From a bacterium (GTDB taxonomy: Bacteria; Bdellovibrionota; Bdellovibrionia; Bdellovibrionales; Bdellovibrionaceae): a stretch of 64,000 nucleotides of DNA. Under the pieces are notes generated by a model. The model was not told the DNA's origin. It made no database searches and was given only the letters and a program-made list of their open reading frames with translations. The translations under genes and the position numbers were made by a program. Location: contig JAIELP010000004.1 of NCBI GenBank assembly GCA_019752925.1, forward strand, positions 392,258 through 456,257, read 5' to 3'. This document shows, one piece after another, positions 19,999 through 30,200 of the stretch. How positions within the stretch are numbered: position 1 is the stretch's first letter; each line of letters begins with the position of its first letter.

Positions 19999-20604
19999 AT
20001 GAAGCTTGAAATATTGACCTACCCAAACCCATTGTTGAGAGAAGTGTCAGAGCCTGTAAAAGAGTTCGGACCTGAATTAAAAAAACTGGCAGAAGATATG
20101 CTCGAAACAATGTACGACGCTAACGGTATTGGTTTAGCTGCGCCTCAGGTAGGACATCTTCTGCGTATGCTGGTTATCGATACACGTCCGCGTGACCCAG
20201 AAAATTCACGTTATGAAAACGACGATCAAACTGAATTAGAAAGAAAAATTAAGCAACCTTTGATTTTGATCAATCCCGAAATTGTTAAAGGTGAAGGTAA
20301 AACAACTTTCGATGAAGGCTGTTTATCTGTACCTAGTTTTTTTGAAACAGTTGAACGTTACGAAAAAGTTGAAGTGAAAGCTTTTGATCTAAACGGAAAA
20401 GAAATTCGTTTGGTGACCGATGGCTTACTTGCAATTTGCATCCAGCATGAAATGGATCATTTGGCCGGAACACTTTTTATTGATCACATCAGCTTTACAA
20501 AAAGTAATAAAATTAAAAATCAGATTAAAAAAAGCGGTTACCCTACCAAAGAAGAAATTGAAGAGAAGCGCTCTGAAAAAAGAAAGGCTCCTGTTAAAGC
20601 ATGA
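19999..20604 (+). CDS. def: peptide deformylase
   Basis: GIGLAAPQVG, EGCLSVP, QHEMDHLAGTLF. Confidence 0.95.
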   Translation: MKLEILTYPNPLLREVSEPVKEFGPELKKLAEDMLETMYDANGIGLAAPQVGHLLRMLVIDTRPRDPENSRYENDDQTELERKIKQPLILINPEIVKGEGKTTFDEGCLSVPSFFETVERYEKVEVKAFDLNGKEIRLVTDGLLAICIQHEMDHLAGTLFIDHISFTKSNKIKNQIKKSGYPTKEEIEEKRSEKRKAPVKA

Positions 20605-21560
20605 GCCTTTTATCACAGGGGCCTATTAAGATTTGCTTTTTAGGAACGCCGGACTTTGCTGCCGCCCATTTAAAATCTATTTTAAATAATTCAAATTTTA
20701 AAATTGTAGGCGTAGTAACGCAGCCGGATCGCCCAGCCGGACGAAAAATGCAACTCACTCCTTCCGCTGTGAAAATTGTAGCACTTGAAAATAATTTACC
20801 CGTACTAACACCTGAAAATTTGCGTAAAGAACCTGATACATTTGAAAAAATTAAATCCTGGAATGCGGATGTGGCTGTGGTTGTGGCTTTCGGACAAATT
20901 GTATCGCAGGAGTTTTTAGATAGTTTTAAATTTGGCGCTGTGAATGTACACGGAAGCTTATTACCCAGATGGCGTGGAGCGGCTCCAATCCAGCGATCTA
21001 TTGAAGCTGGAGATACCGAAACAGGTGTGTCTTTGCAACGTATGGTGAAAAAGCTGGATGCCGGCCCTATCATTGGCGAAAGAACGATCATGTTAAACAA
21101 TGAAATCACTGCAACTGAGCTGTATGACAAACTTGCGGTTTACGGCTGTGAATTGTTAAATGAAGATCTGATAAAATATGTAACAGGTGAAATTCAACCT
21201 TTCGAACAGGACGAAGCCAAAGTTACATTGGCTACTAAAATTGAAAAAGAAGAAAGTTTGCTGAGCTGGCAAATGCCGGCTGAAAAAATGCATAACAAAG
21301 TACGGGCTTTTACAATGGGGCCGGGAACTTATGTGATGTATCAGGGAAAACGTTTAAAAATTCACAAAACTAAAGTTATTGAAGGGACACCTAAAAAAAC
21401 TCCGGCAACTGTTTTGTTTATGACTCATGATCAACTGGTTATTCAGTGCTTTGAAAGCCAGATTTCATTATTAGAAGTGCAACCTGAATCTAAAGCCAAA
21501 ATTTCTATTGCAGATTTTTTAAAGTCTCACCCGTTAAAAGAAGGAGATCTGTTTGTCTAA
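20601..21560 (+). CDS. fmt: methionyl-tRNA formyltransferase
   Basis: FLGTPDFAAAHL, VNVHGSLLPRWRGAAPIQR; overlaps def. Confidence 0.95.
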   Translation: MSLLSQGPIKICFLGTPDFAAAHLKSILNNSNFKIVGVVTQPDRPAGRKMQLTPSAVKIVALENNLPVLTPENLRKEPDTFEKIKSWNADVAVVVAFGQIVSQEFLDSFKFGAVNVHGSLLPRWRGAAPIQRSIEAGDTETGVSLQRMVKKLDAGPIIGERTIMLNNEITATELYDKLAVYGCELLNEDLIKYVTGEIQPFEQDEAKVTLATKIEKEESLLSWQMPAEKMHNKVRAFTMGPGTYVMYQGKRLKIHKTKVIEGTPKKTPATVLFMTHDQLVIQCFESQISLLEVQPESKAKISIADFLKSHPLKEGDLFV

Positions 21561-22212
21561 AGTTTTAGTTGCTCCCAGTATTTTGTCGGCGGACTTTTCA
21601 GATTTGCGTAATGAAATGAATAAAGTAACTGATGCCGGAGCAGACTGGCTTCATGTGGACGTGATGGATGGCAACTTTGTTCCTAACTTAACTTTGGGAA
21701 TGCCGATTGTAAAATCGATTAAGCCTCATGCTAAAATTCCATTAGATGTTCATTTAATGATTGAACGACCGGAGCGCTATATTGAAGAATTTATTAAAGC
21801 GGGAAGCGATTATTTAACATTACATGTAGAATCGACTGATGTCCTGGAAGAATCTTTAAAAAAAATCCGAAGCTTAGGTGCTAAACCCGGAATTACCTTA
21901 AGGCCTAAAACAAAATTGGAAGATATTAAAGCTTATCTCGGTTTAGTGGATTTAGTTTTAGTGATGACTGTTGAGCCGGGCTTCGGTGGACAGAGTTTCA
22001 TGGCAGATCAGGTTGAAAAAATCCGCCAGCTTAAAAAATGGCGCGAAGAGGGGCTTGGAAATTACTTAATTGAAGTCGACGGCGGAGTGGCTGAGGGTAC
22101 ATCAAAAATATGTATCGATGCAGGTGCTGATGTATTAGTGGCAGGTAGTGCGGTCTTTAAAGGCGAAAAAACTGTAGCCAATTATCAGATTAATATTCAG
22201 AAATTAAAATAG
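21553..22212 (+). CDS. rpe: ribulose-phosphate 3-epimerase
   Basis: PSILSADFSDL, HVDVMDGNFVPNLT, MTVEPGFGGQSF. Confidence 0.95.
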   Translation: MSKVLVAPSILSADFSDLRNEMNKVTDAGADWLHVDVMDGNFVPNLTLGMPIVKSIKPHAKIPLDVHLMIERPERYIEEFIKAGSDYLTLHVESTDVLEESLKKIRSLGAKPGITLRPKTKLEDIKAYLGLVDLVLVMTVEPGFGGQSFMADQVEKIRQLKKWREEGLGNYLIEVDGGVAEGTSKICIDAGADVLVAGSAVFKGEKTVANYQINIQKLK

Positions 22213-22219
22213 GGAAGTT

Positions 22220-23728
22220 ATGAAAAAATTTATTTTAGACGGAAATTCGATCACCATTGATTCTTTGCATGAAATGACTTTCAGCAAAGGTATTTTTGAA
22301 CTAGCACCTGAAGCAAAATCTAAAGTGAAAGCTTCGCGCGATTATATTGAAGGACGCATTAAAAATGGCGAAGTGATGTATGGCGTAAATACCGGTTTTG
22401 GTGCCTTTTCTTCAGTAAGAATTTCGGATTCTGAAATTGAGCAATTACAAAAAAACTTAATTCGTTCCCATTCAATGGGAATAGGGGAGCCATTTACAAA
22501 AGATCAGTCAAAGGCCATGATGATCCTGCGAGCCAATACGTTAGCCCGTGGTCATAGCGGAGTGCGCGTTGAAGTAATCGAAAAAATATTAGAATTTTTA
22601 AATGAAGATGTAATTCCTGTAATTCCGCAGCAGGGTAGCGTTGGAGCTAGCGGTGATCTAGCACCTTTATCACATTTAGCTTTAGCCTTAATCGGCGAAG
22701 GTGAAGTGTGGGGCGACAGTCTGAATGGTGTTCAGCCTCTAGAATTAAAAGCTAAAGAAGGTTTATCGCTGATCAACGGTTGTCAGGTGATGACAGCAGT
22801 AGGACTATTAGCGCTTTTTGAAGCACGTGATTTATTAAAAATTGCAGATATCACCGGTGCTATGTCGATTGAAGGCCTACGTGGTTCAAGAAAACCTTTT
22901 GATCCTTTAATTGCAGCCACTCGTCCACACGGCGGTGAAGCTCCAACAGCGCGAAACTTATTAAAAGTAATGGCAGCTAGCAGTGAAATTTCTGAAAGCC
23001 ATGCGGTTAATGATCCTCGCGTACAAGATGCGTATTCATTGCGTTGTATGCCTGCGGTTCACGGGGCTGCGAAGATGTCGTTAGCTTATTGTATTAAAGT
23101 TTTAGAAACCGAAGCCAACTCCAGCACGGACAATCCGTTAGTTTTTGCTGATGCCGGAAAAATTTTATCCTGCGGCAATTTTCACGGTATGCCTGTAGCG
23201 CATGCTATGGATTTTGCGGGCATTGCGATTTCATCATTAGCGAGTATTTCACACGAAAGAATTTCAAAATTTATTTCAACACAAATGAGTGAGCTTCCTG
23301 CGTTTTTAGCACCTAATGGCGGTTTGAACTCTGGACATATGATAGTTCAGGTGGCAAGTGCCAGCTTAGTGAGTGAAAATAAAGTTTTAGCTCATCCTGC
23401 CAGCGTGGATTCTATGCCGACTTCAGCTGAAAAAGAAGATCATGTATCTATGGGAACAATTGCCGCACGTAAGTTTACGCAAATTGTAAAGAATGCTCAG
23501 AATGTTTTTGCAATGGAATTTTTAGCCGGTACGCAAGCGCTTGATATGATAGCTCCTTTGAAACCTGCAGCAGGAGTTCTTGCGGCTTACAACGAAATAC
23601 GTAAGTCGGTTCCTTTTGCAAAAGAAGATCGTATTTTCGCAAAGGATGTCGAGAAAATTCGTCAGTTGATTGTAAACCGCGACATTTTAAAACATGTTGA
23701 ATCTAAAACGGGTACGTTAGAAGTTTAG
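22220..23728 (+). CDS. hutH: histidine ammonia-lyase
   Basis: YGVNTGFGAF, GSVGASGDLAPLSHLAL (MIO motif ASG). Confidence 0.95.
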   Translation: MKKFILDGNSITIDSLHEMTFSKGIFELAPEAKSKVKASRDYIEGRIKNGEVMYGVNTGFGAFSSVRISDSEIEQLQKNLIRSHSMGIGEPFTKDQSKAMMILRANTLARGHSGVRVEVIEKILEFLNEDVIPVIPQQGSVGASGDLAPLSHLALALIGEGEVWGDSLNGVQPLELKAKEGLSLINGCQVMTAVGLLALFEARDLLKIADITGAMSIEGLRGSRKPFDPLIAATRPHGGEAPTARNLLKVMAASSEISESHAVNDPRVQDAYSLRCMPAVHGAAKMSLAYCIKVLETEANSSTDNPLVFADAGKILSCGNFHGMPVAHAMDFAGIAISSLASISHERISKFISTQMSELPAFLAPNGGLNSGHMIVQVASASLVSENKVLAHPASVDSMPTSAEKEDHVSMGTIAARKFTQIVKNAQNVFAMEFLAGTQALDMIAPLKPAAGVLAAYNEIRKSVPFAKEDRIFAKDVEKIRQLIVNRDILKHVESKTGTLEV

Positions 23729-23738
23729 TTTTTAAGAA

Positions 23739-24290
23739 TTAAGTATATTCAATTTTTAAAACATCTTCGGGATTTTTAAGTTCCCTGATTAAACTCATAT
23801 GTTCACTGCGTATAAAACCCTGCTCATGTGAATGTTTAATATATTTTAAAAGGTGATCGTAAAAACCGAACTGATTTAAAATATAGATGGGCTTACTGTG
23901 AAGTTTTAATTGAGCCCAAGTTAAAATTTCAAACATTTCATCGAGCGTTCCCATGCCGCCGGGTAATACTAAAAATGCATTCGAAAAATCATACATCATT
24001 CTTTTGCGCTCGTGCATATCTTGCACAATGTGGAGTTTTGTTACTTTGTAATGAGCCACTTCATATTCAACTAAATTTTTGGGAATAACTCCGATAACAT
24101 CGCCGCCATTCTTAAGAACTTCATCGGCTAATGTTCCCATTACGCCTACAGTGGCGCCACCGTAAACTAAACCTATTTTTTGATCAGCAATGAGCTTTCC
24201 TACTTTAACGGCCTGCTCTAAATACTGCTCTGAATTACCCTTAGCTGACCCACAGAACACACATAATCTTTTAATCATGTTTGAGAGCAT
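23739..24290 (-). CDS. LOG family protein (TIGR00730-type)
   Basis: CVFCGSAKGN, VYGGATVGVMG, LPGGMGTLDEMFE. Confidence 0.92.
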   Translation of the reverse strand: MLSNMIKRLCVFCGSAKGNSEQYLEQAVKVGKLIADQKIGLVYGGATVGVMGTLADEVLKNGGDVIGVIPKNLVEYEVAHYKVTKLHIVQDMHERKRMMYDFSNAFLVLPGGMGTLDEMFEILTWAQLKLHSKPIYILNQFGFYDHLLKYIKHSHEQGFIRSEHMSLIRELKNPEDVLKIEYT

Positions 24291-24393
24291 AACTTTAAAA
24301 AATAATTTTGAGAACTGTTTGTTTTATGTGCATTAAAATTTGACAAATTTCAGGAGCTTGCTATGTTTCTGGAATTATTAAATGAGGTTTAAA

Positions 24394-26040
24394 ATGTCGC
24401 GCTCAATTAAGGCACCTACTGGAACAAAATTGACTTGTAAAGGCTGGCTTCAGGAAGCTGCATACCGCATGATTCAAAATAATTTAGATTCTGAAGTAGC
24501 TGAAAATCCTGATCAGCTTGTGGTTTATGGTGGTATTGGAAAAGCAGCCCGTAATTGGGAAAGCTACGACAAAATTTTAGAGGCTCTTAAAAAATTAGAA
24601 AATCATGAAACACTTTTAGTTCAATCCGGAAAACCTATTGGTGTATTGCAAACTCATGAAGATGCTCCAAGAGTATTAATTGCCAACTCAAATCTCGTAC
24701 CTAAGTGGGCCACTTGGGATCACTTTCACGAACTCGACAAAAAAGGTTTGATGATGTACGGCCAGATGACGGCGGGCTCTTGGATTTACATCGGTACTCA
24801 GGGAATCATTCAAGGGACCTATGAAACATTTGCCGAAATCGGACGTCAGCATTTTGGTGGTAGTCTTGAGGGTAAAATTATTTTAACCGCTGGTTTGGGT
24901 GGCATGGGTGGAGCTCAGCCATTAGCTGGAGTATTTGCTGGAGCTACGGTTTTAGCTATTGAAGTTGATCCGGCCAGCATCGAAAAACGATTAAAAACAA
25001 AATACGTGGATGAATCCGTAACAAATGTTGATGAGGCCATTGCATTGGTTCGTAAGTATGCTGCAAACAAGGAAGCTAAGTCGGTGGCCTTATTAGGTAA
25101 TGCGGCCACCATCATTCATGAAATGATTCAGAAAAATTTTATTCCGGATGTTTTAACCGATCAAACTTCTGCACATGATCCTTTAGTGGGTTATATTCCT
25201 GAAGGTTATACAGTGCAAACAGCTGCTGATTTCCGTAATAAAGATCAGAAAGCGTATTTAGATGCAGCTTACAAGGCTATGGCTAAACACGTAGAAGGCA
25301 TGCTTGAAATGAAAAAGCGTGGTGCAATTACTTTCGACTACGGAAATAATCTTCGCGCTCGTGCGTTGGAGTATGGTGTTAAAAATGCTTTTGATTATCC
25401 GGGATTTGTTCCGGCCTATATTCGCCCGTTATTCTGTAAAGGCAGTGGACCCTTCAGATGGGTGGCTTTGTCGGGAGACCCGAATGATATAAAAGTGACT
25501 GATGAAGCGATTAAAAAATTATTCCCTCACAAAAAAGATTTAATTCGTTGGATTGATATGGCCAGCGAAAGAATTAAGTTTCAAGGATTACCAGCCCGTA
25601 TCTGCTGGCTTGAGTACGGCGAGCGTGAGTTGGCAGGTCTTATGCTTAATAATCTGGTTAAAGAAGGAAAAGTAAAAGCACCTATCGTAATTGGACGTGA
25701 TCATTTGGATTGCGGTTCAGTGGCAAGCCCTAACCGCGAAACTGAGGCAATGAAAGATGGCTCAGATGCGGTAAGCGACTGGCCAATGTTAAGTGCTATG
25801 GCGTTGGTTGCTAGTGGATCCACTTGGGTTTCGTTGCATCACGGAGGCGGTGTGGGTATGGGATATTCACAGCACTCAGGACAAGTCATTGTGGCTGATG
25901 GAACTGATGCGGCGGCCAAACGTTTAAAGCGAGTTTTAACCACTGATCCTGCAATGGGAGTGTTTAGACATCTCGATGCGGGTTACGATTTAGCCAAAGA
26001 AACAGCTATTAGTAGAGATGTTAAAAGCTGTTGGATTTAA
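24394..26040 (+). CDS. hutU: urocanate hydratase
   Basis: start moved to ATG 24394 (GAGG upstream); [38 protein letters not shown]. Confidence 0.95.
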   Translation: MSRSIKAPTGTKLTCKGWLQEAAYRMIQNNLDSEVAENPDQLVVYGGIGKAARNWESYDKILEALKKLENHETLLVQSGKPIGVLQTHEDAPRVLIANSNLVPKWATWDHFHELDKKGLMMYGQMTAGSWIYIGTQGIIQGTYETFAEIGRQHFGGSLEGKIILTAGLGGMGGAQPLAGVFAGATVLAIEVDPASIEKRLKTKYVDESVTNVDEAIALVRKYAANKEAKSVALLGNAATIIHEMIQKNFIPDVLTDQTSAHDPLVGYIPEGYTVQTAADFRNKDQKAYLDAAYKAMAKHVEGMLEMKKRGAITFDYGNNLRARALEYGVKNAFDYPGFVPAYIRPLFCKGSGPFRWVALSGDPNDIKVTDEAIKKLFPHKKDLIRWIDMASERIKFQGLPARICWLEYGERELAGLMLNNLVKEGKVKAPIVIGRDHLDCGSVASPNRETEAMKDGSDAVSDWPMLSAMALVASGSTWVSLHHGGGVGMGYSQHSGQVIVADGTDAAAKRLKRVLTTDPAMGVFRHLDAGYDLAKETAISRDVKSCWI

Positions 26041-26100
26041 ACGTTTCATAGCTTAACAAACCAGACCTTAGTTCAGTTAGAAATTCTCTTATATATGTCG

Positions 26101-26131
26101 ATAAGTTCTCTGTAATCACCGGAGAACTTAT
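26101..26131 (+). promoter_or_regulatory. RBS/start-codon sequestering hairpin
   Basis: perfect ATAAGTTCTC (26101-26110) / GAGAACTTAT (26122-26131); GGAG at 26121-26124 and ATG at 26130. Confidence 0.5.
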
Positions 26132-26432
26132 GCATACGAATCCGTTATTAAACTTTCTTTCCAAGTGGATTAATCATCCGGCCTATTTTTTGTTCTGCTT
26201 TACCATCGCTTTGTTTGCGTGGAGTTTTAGTTTTGAAAGTAAGCAGCCGCCTGAACAGATCGTACTTTCATCGTTTGCTACTAATATTCATGAAATTAAA
26301 AAACAAGAAGAATCTGTTATTGAACGCTTACCGAGCAGTAATGAGTTCAATAAAAAATCTAAGCTACCTAAGCGCTTCAGAAGAAATCCAGCATTTCAGG
26401 CTTTTGAAAAATTTAAAGAAATAACTGAATAG
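26130..26432 (+). CDS. hypothetical single-TM protein
   Basis: ORF with RBS, one hydrophobic segment (AYFLFCFTIALFAWSF), followed by a LysR gene. Confidence 0.55.
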   Translation: MHTNPLLNFLSKWINHPAYFLFCFTIALFAWSFSFESKQPPEQIVLSSFATNIHEIKKQEESVIERLPSSNEFNKKSKLPKRFRRNPAFQAFEKFKEITE

Positions 26433-26433
26433 T

Positions 26434-27282
26434 ATGCTCAGCCAAGCCGACCTACGCTACTTCATTGAATTAGCTAAAACTCTGCATTTAACTCGTGCTG
26501 CAGAGAGGCTGGCGGTTACTCAGCCCACATTAAGTCATAGCTTAAAGCGTCTTGAAAACGAAATAGGCTGCGAACTTTTTGTAAGATCTAAAAAAGGTTT
26601 AAAGCTCACTTCTGCCGGTGAAAAACTTCAGAACTCTGCGTCTGATCTATTGAACCGCTGGGATGAAATTAAGAGTTCTGCCTTGGGCGACGTAGAGCTT
26701 GAACAAGGCGTAATTAAAGTGGGTTGCCACGCAGCCGTTGCACAATACGTACTGAAAGAATTTGTTCCTGAATTTTTAAAAAAACATCCTAAGATCAATA
26801 TTCAGTTAGTTCATGGTCTTTCGCGCCATATGACTGAACAAGTTGTAAGTTCCCAGTTAGATGTGGCCTTTGCTGTAAATCCAACGGAACATCCGGATTT
26901 AATTATTAAAGAAATTTGTCAGGATGAAGTTTGTTTGTGGAAAGCCAAGGGTTGCCTGAATGATGATGTGCTTTTTGTAGATTCAAATTTAATTCAGTCA
27001 CAGAATATAATGTCTAAACTGCAAAAAAAAGGTCATAGATTTAATCGCATTATAGAATCGTCGAGTTTGGAAGTTATTTCTAATATGGTAGCTAATCGCG
27101 CAGGAATGGCTATTGTTCCTTCTAGAGTTGTTAAACAGTATGAAGAGTCTAAACTTGAAAAAGTAAAAGACTCTCCCGTATTTCACGATCGAATTTGTCT
27201 AGTTTATAAAAACGAATTCCGCAAACTTAAAAGAGGACAGCTTTTTATTGAGGCTGTCAAAAAAAGTTTAGCACAAAATTAA
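26434..27282 (+). CDS. LysR family transcriptional regulator
   Basis: LAKTLHLTRAAERLAVTQPTLSHSLKRLENEIGCELF. Confidence 0.92.
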   Translation: MLSQADLRYFIELAKTLHLTRAAERLAVTQPTLSHSLKRLENEIGCELFVRSKKGLKLTSAGEKLQNSASDLLNRWDEIKSSALGDVELEQGVIKVGCHAAVAQYVLKEFVPEFLKKHPKINIQLVHGLSRHMTEQVVSSQLDVAFAVNPTEHPDLIIKEICQDEVCLWKAKGCLNDDVLFVDSNLIQSQNIMSKLQKKGHRFNRIIESSSLEVISNMVANRAGMAIVPSRVVKQYEESKLEKVKDSPVFHDRICLVYKNEFRKLKRGQLFIEAVKKSLAQN

Positions 27283-27914
27283 ATTTTTTCGATCTGGATG
27301 TTGAAAGTGCCTACAGGATGTGGAGCCGCAGGTACTTTTTTCAGCTCGACAATAACTTCATTTTGCTCTTCAGAGCTTAAGCGCTGTAAAATTAAATCCT
27401 GAGAGTTTAATTCGTTATCTGCAAAATACATCTGAGTAATGAGTTCAATATAACCTAATTTCGCTACTTTGTAATGGATATGCGGGGGGCGAATCCAATT
27501 TGTGTCGGCAGGGTATGCACCTGGTATTATTGTTCGGAAACGATAAAAGCCATTTTTATCAGTAACAGCTTTACCCCAGTATTGAAAATTGGGATCTAGC
27601 TCTGCTGTATTGGGATCGGCAGGATGATTGTATCTGCCGGTTTCACATGCTTGCCAGATCTCTACTAAAGCGCCTGCTACAGGACGTTTACGTTGATCAG
27701 TTACAACGCCTTCAATAATCACAATTTCGCCCTTAGCGCTGATTTTAGAATCGCCTACATAAATCAGGTCAGAATTAGTATCCACTTGGTCTACAACCGG
27801 ATAAAAAGGCCCTTTAGGTTGAGTGGGTGTAAGCGCTAATGCTCTTTCAATAGCTACTAACGAAACCGCAGCAGTTGCACCCATTTTCAATAAATTACGT
27901 CTGTTCATAGTCAT
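27279..27914 (-). CDS. intradiol ring-cleavage dioxygenase-like protein with Tat-type leader
   Basis: NRRNLLKMGATAAVSLVAI leader; QPKGPFYP, VVTDQRKRPVAGALVEIWQACETGRYNHP, RPPHIHYKV. Confidence 0.85.
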   Translation of the reverse strand: MTMNRRNLLKMGATAAVSLVAIERALALTPTQPKGPFYPVVDQVDTNSDLIYVGDSKISAKGEIVIIEGVVTDQRKRPVAGALVEIWQACETGRYNHPADPNTAELDPNFQYWGKAVTDKNGFYRFRTIIPGAYPADTNWIRPPHIHYKVAKLGYIELITQMYFADNELNSQDLILQRLSSEEQNEVIVELKKVPAAPHPVGTFNIQIEKI

Positions 27915-28011
27915 TTAGATTTCTCCGTTGTTAAGTTAGGAAAAATCTAAATCAATTTCAGACTTAAAAATAATTAATAACAGTGCGAGTTTTGATTAAT
28001 ATTATTAATGA

Positions 28012-29418
28012 TTAGCCTTGGCGTTGACGTTTATCAACGGCTAGGGCTGCTTCACGTATGACTTCGCTCATTGTCGGGTGAGAATGGAAACTGCGGGCTA
28101 AATCTTCACTAGATCCACCGAATTCCATCGCTACAACGATTTCGCCAAGCATTTCAGAAGAGCCGGCACCTACGATATGGCCACCGATAATACGGTCAGT
28201 TGCTTTATCTGCTATGATTTTAACAAAACCTTCAGTGGCGCCGCGGGCTTTCGCGCGCGCATTAGCCGAGAACGGGAATTTACCAACGGCTACTTCGATA
28301 CCTGCATTTTTGGCTTCAGCTTCAGTCATACCAACCGAAGAAACTTCAGGGAAAGTGTAAATGACAGAAGGAACTGTGCCGTAGTTAACGTGTCCGTGAC
28401 CAGTTGCTAAAATTTCTGCAACAGCAACGCCTTCTTCTTCAGCCTTATGAGCTAACATCGGTCCAAAAGTAACATCACCCACAGCAAAGATGTTTGGAAC
28501 ATTGGTTTGGTAGTGATCATTGATTTTCACTCGACCACGTTCGTCTTTTTCAACTCCTACATTTTCTAAACCTAAACCATCAGTAAATGGTTTACGTCCC
28601 GTGGAAACTAAAACTACATCGCCTTGAATAGAAGCTTTTTTACCGTCGGCTACGCCTTCATAATCGAGTTCAACACGACCACCTACAGAGCGCGAGGCAG
28701 TTACTTTAGTTGAAGTTAAAAAGTTCATTCCTAAGTTTTTCTTTAATGAACGCTGTAATACAGTAATACAATCCTGATCCATCATGGCGCAGATTTTATC
28801 AGCGTACTCGATAACCGTTACTTTAGAGCCTAAGCGAGCCCATACAGAGCCCATTTCAAGCCCGATAACGCCGCCGCCAACAACAAGCATTTCTTTAGGA
28901 ACATAATCTAATTCTAAAGCTCCTGTTGAAGATAAAATTTTCTTTTCATCATATTTTAAAAACGGAAGTTCAACCGGAACAGAGCCGGTTGCAATCATAA
29001 TGTTTTTAGCTTGTATCTGAACTTTAGTTCCATTGGCATCAGTTACTTCAATAGTATTCGCATTAAGGATTTGGCCTTTACCTTTGATGCCTGTGATTTT
29101 ATTTTTTTTGAATAAAAATTCGATACCGCCGGTGAGCTCGCCAACAATTTTATTTTTACGCGCCATCATTGCTGCTAAATCTAATTTTACAGACTCAAGC
29201 ATAATGCCGTGAGTAGCAAAATCATGCTGAGCTTCGTGATAAAATTCAGAGCTTTGTAAAAGGGCTTTAGAAGGAATACAGCCTACGTTTAAGCAAGTGC
29301 CGCCTAAAGTTTTGTCTTTTTCGATAACAGCTACTTTAAAGCCTAACTGAGCTGCGCGTATAGCGCCTGTGTAACCACCGGGACCGGCACCGATAACAAC
29401 TAAATCAAATGATTCCAT
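28012..29418 (-). CDS. lpd: dihydrolipoyl dehydrogenase
   Basis: GAGPGGYTGAIRAAQLG, GGTCLNVGCIPSKALL, HSHPTMSEVIREAAL. Confidence 0.96.
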   Translation of the reverse strand: MESFDLVVIGAGPGGYTGAIRAAQLGFKVAVIEKDKTLGGTCLNVGCIPSKALLQSSEFYHEAQHDFATHGIMLESVKLDLAAMMARKNKIVGELTGGIEFLFKKNKITGIKGKGQILNANTIEVTDANGTKVQIQAKNIMIATGSVPVELPFLKYDEKKILSSTGALELDYVPKEMLVVGGGVIGLEMGSVWARLGSKVTVIEYADKICAMMDQDCITVLQRSLKKNLGMNFLTSTKVTASRSVGGRVELDYEGVADGKKASIQGDVVLVSTGRKPFTDGLGLENVGVEKDERGRVKINDHYQTNVPNIFAVGDVTFGPMLAHKAEEEGVAVAEILATGHGHVNYGTVPSVIYTFPEVSSVGMTEAEAKNAGIEVAVGKFPFSANARAKARGATEGFVKIIADKATDRIIGGHIVGAGSSEMLGEIVVAMEFGGSSEDLARSFHSHPTMSEVIREAALAVDKRQRQG

Positions 29419-29419
29419 A

Positions 29420-30199
29420 TTAACTCCGTTTTTCCTGTAACTTCATAACTAATTTTCTAATTAAAGATCGAGGTACAAGCCCTGTACTGCGGGCCATGAT
29501 ACTGTTTACAAAACCATGAATGGCCACGGCTTCGTTGTTCATTAATGCTGTAAAAGCAAATTCAGCCACATCTTTTGAGGTGGGTAGTTTCATTGTATTG
29601 AGTAATGCTACGTCCGACATATTTGCGGCATCCTGAAAGCCTGATACTGTAGGGCCAGGACAAACAGCCGTTGTTGAAACTCCTGTTCCTTTTAGTTCCT
29701 CGTAAAGTCCCTCTGTGAATGAAAGCACATAGGCTTTTGTAGCATAGTACACACTCATGAGTGGACCCGGTTGAAATGCGGCCGTTGAAGCCACATTTAA
29801 AATCTTACCATGTTGCTTTTCAACCATGGCCGGTAAAAATAATTTAGTAAGTTTAGTTAAAGTCAGGATATTCAATAAAATCATTTCTTCGATTTTATTT
29901 TTATCTTCAGTTAAAAATAATCCGTGGTCGCCGAAGCCTGCGTTATTAACTAAAACATCAATGCTGATATTTTTTTTCTGTATGGCATTAAATAAATCTT
30001 CGGCGGCATTTTGCTTGGATAGGTCTATGGCGATAACTTCAGCTACCACAGCAGAAGTTTTTTCGATCTCTGCTTTTAGAGCTTTCAGTTTTTCTTCAGA
30101 ACGGGCCACCAGAACCAAGTTATGATTATTTTTTGCAAACACATGAGCTAACTCAAAGCCAATGCCTGAAGAAGCTCCGGTGATTAAGGTGTAATTCAT
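29420..30199 (-). CDS. short-chain dehydrogenase/reductase
   Basis: TGASSGIGFELA, VNNAGFGDHG, YYATKAYVLSF. Confidence 0.9.
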   Translation of the reverse strand: MNYTLITGASSGIGFELAHVFAKNNHNLVLVARSEEKLKALKAEIEKTSAVVAEVIAIDLSKQNAAEDLFNAIQKKNISIDVLVNNAGFGDHGLFLTEDKNKIEEMILLNILTLTKLTKLFLPAMVEKQHGKILNVASTAAFQPGPLMSVYYATKAYVLSFTEGLYEELKGTGVSTTAVCPGPTVSGFQDAANMSDVALLNTMKLPTSKDVAEFAFTALMNNEAVAIHGFVNSIMARSTGLVPRSLIRKLVMKLQEKRS

Positions 30200-30200
30200 A

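Noticed and set aside
20594-21130. 178-aa minus-strand ORF opposite fmt
   Set aside because: Antisense shadow of a conserved gene.
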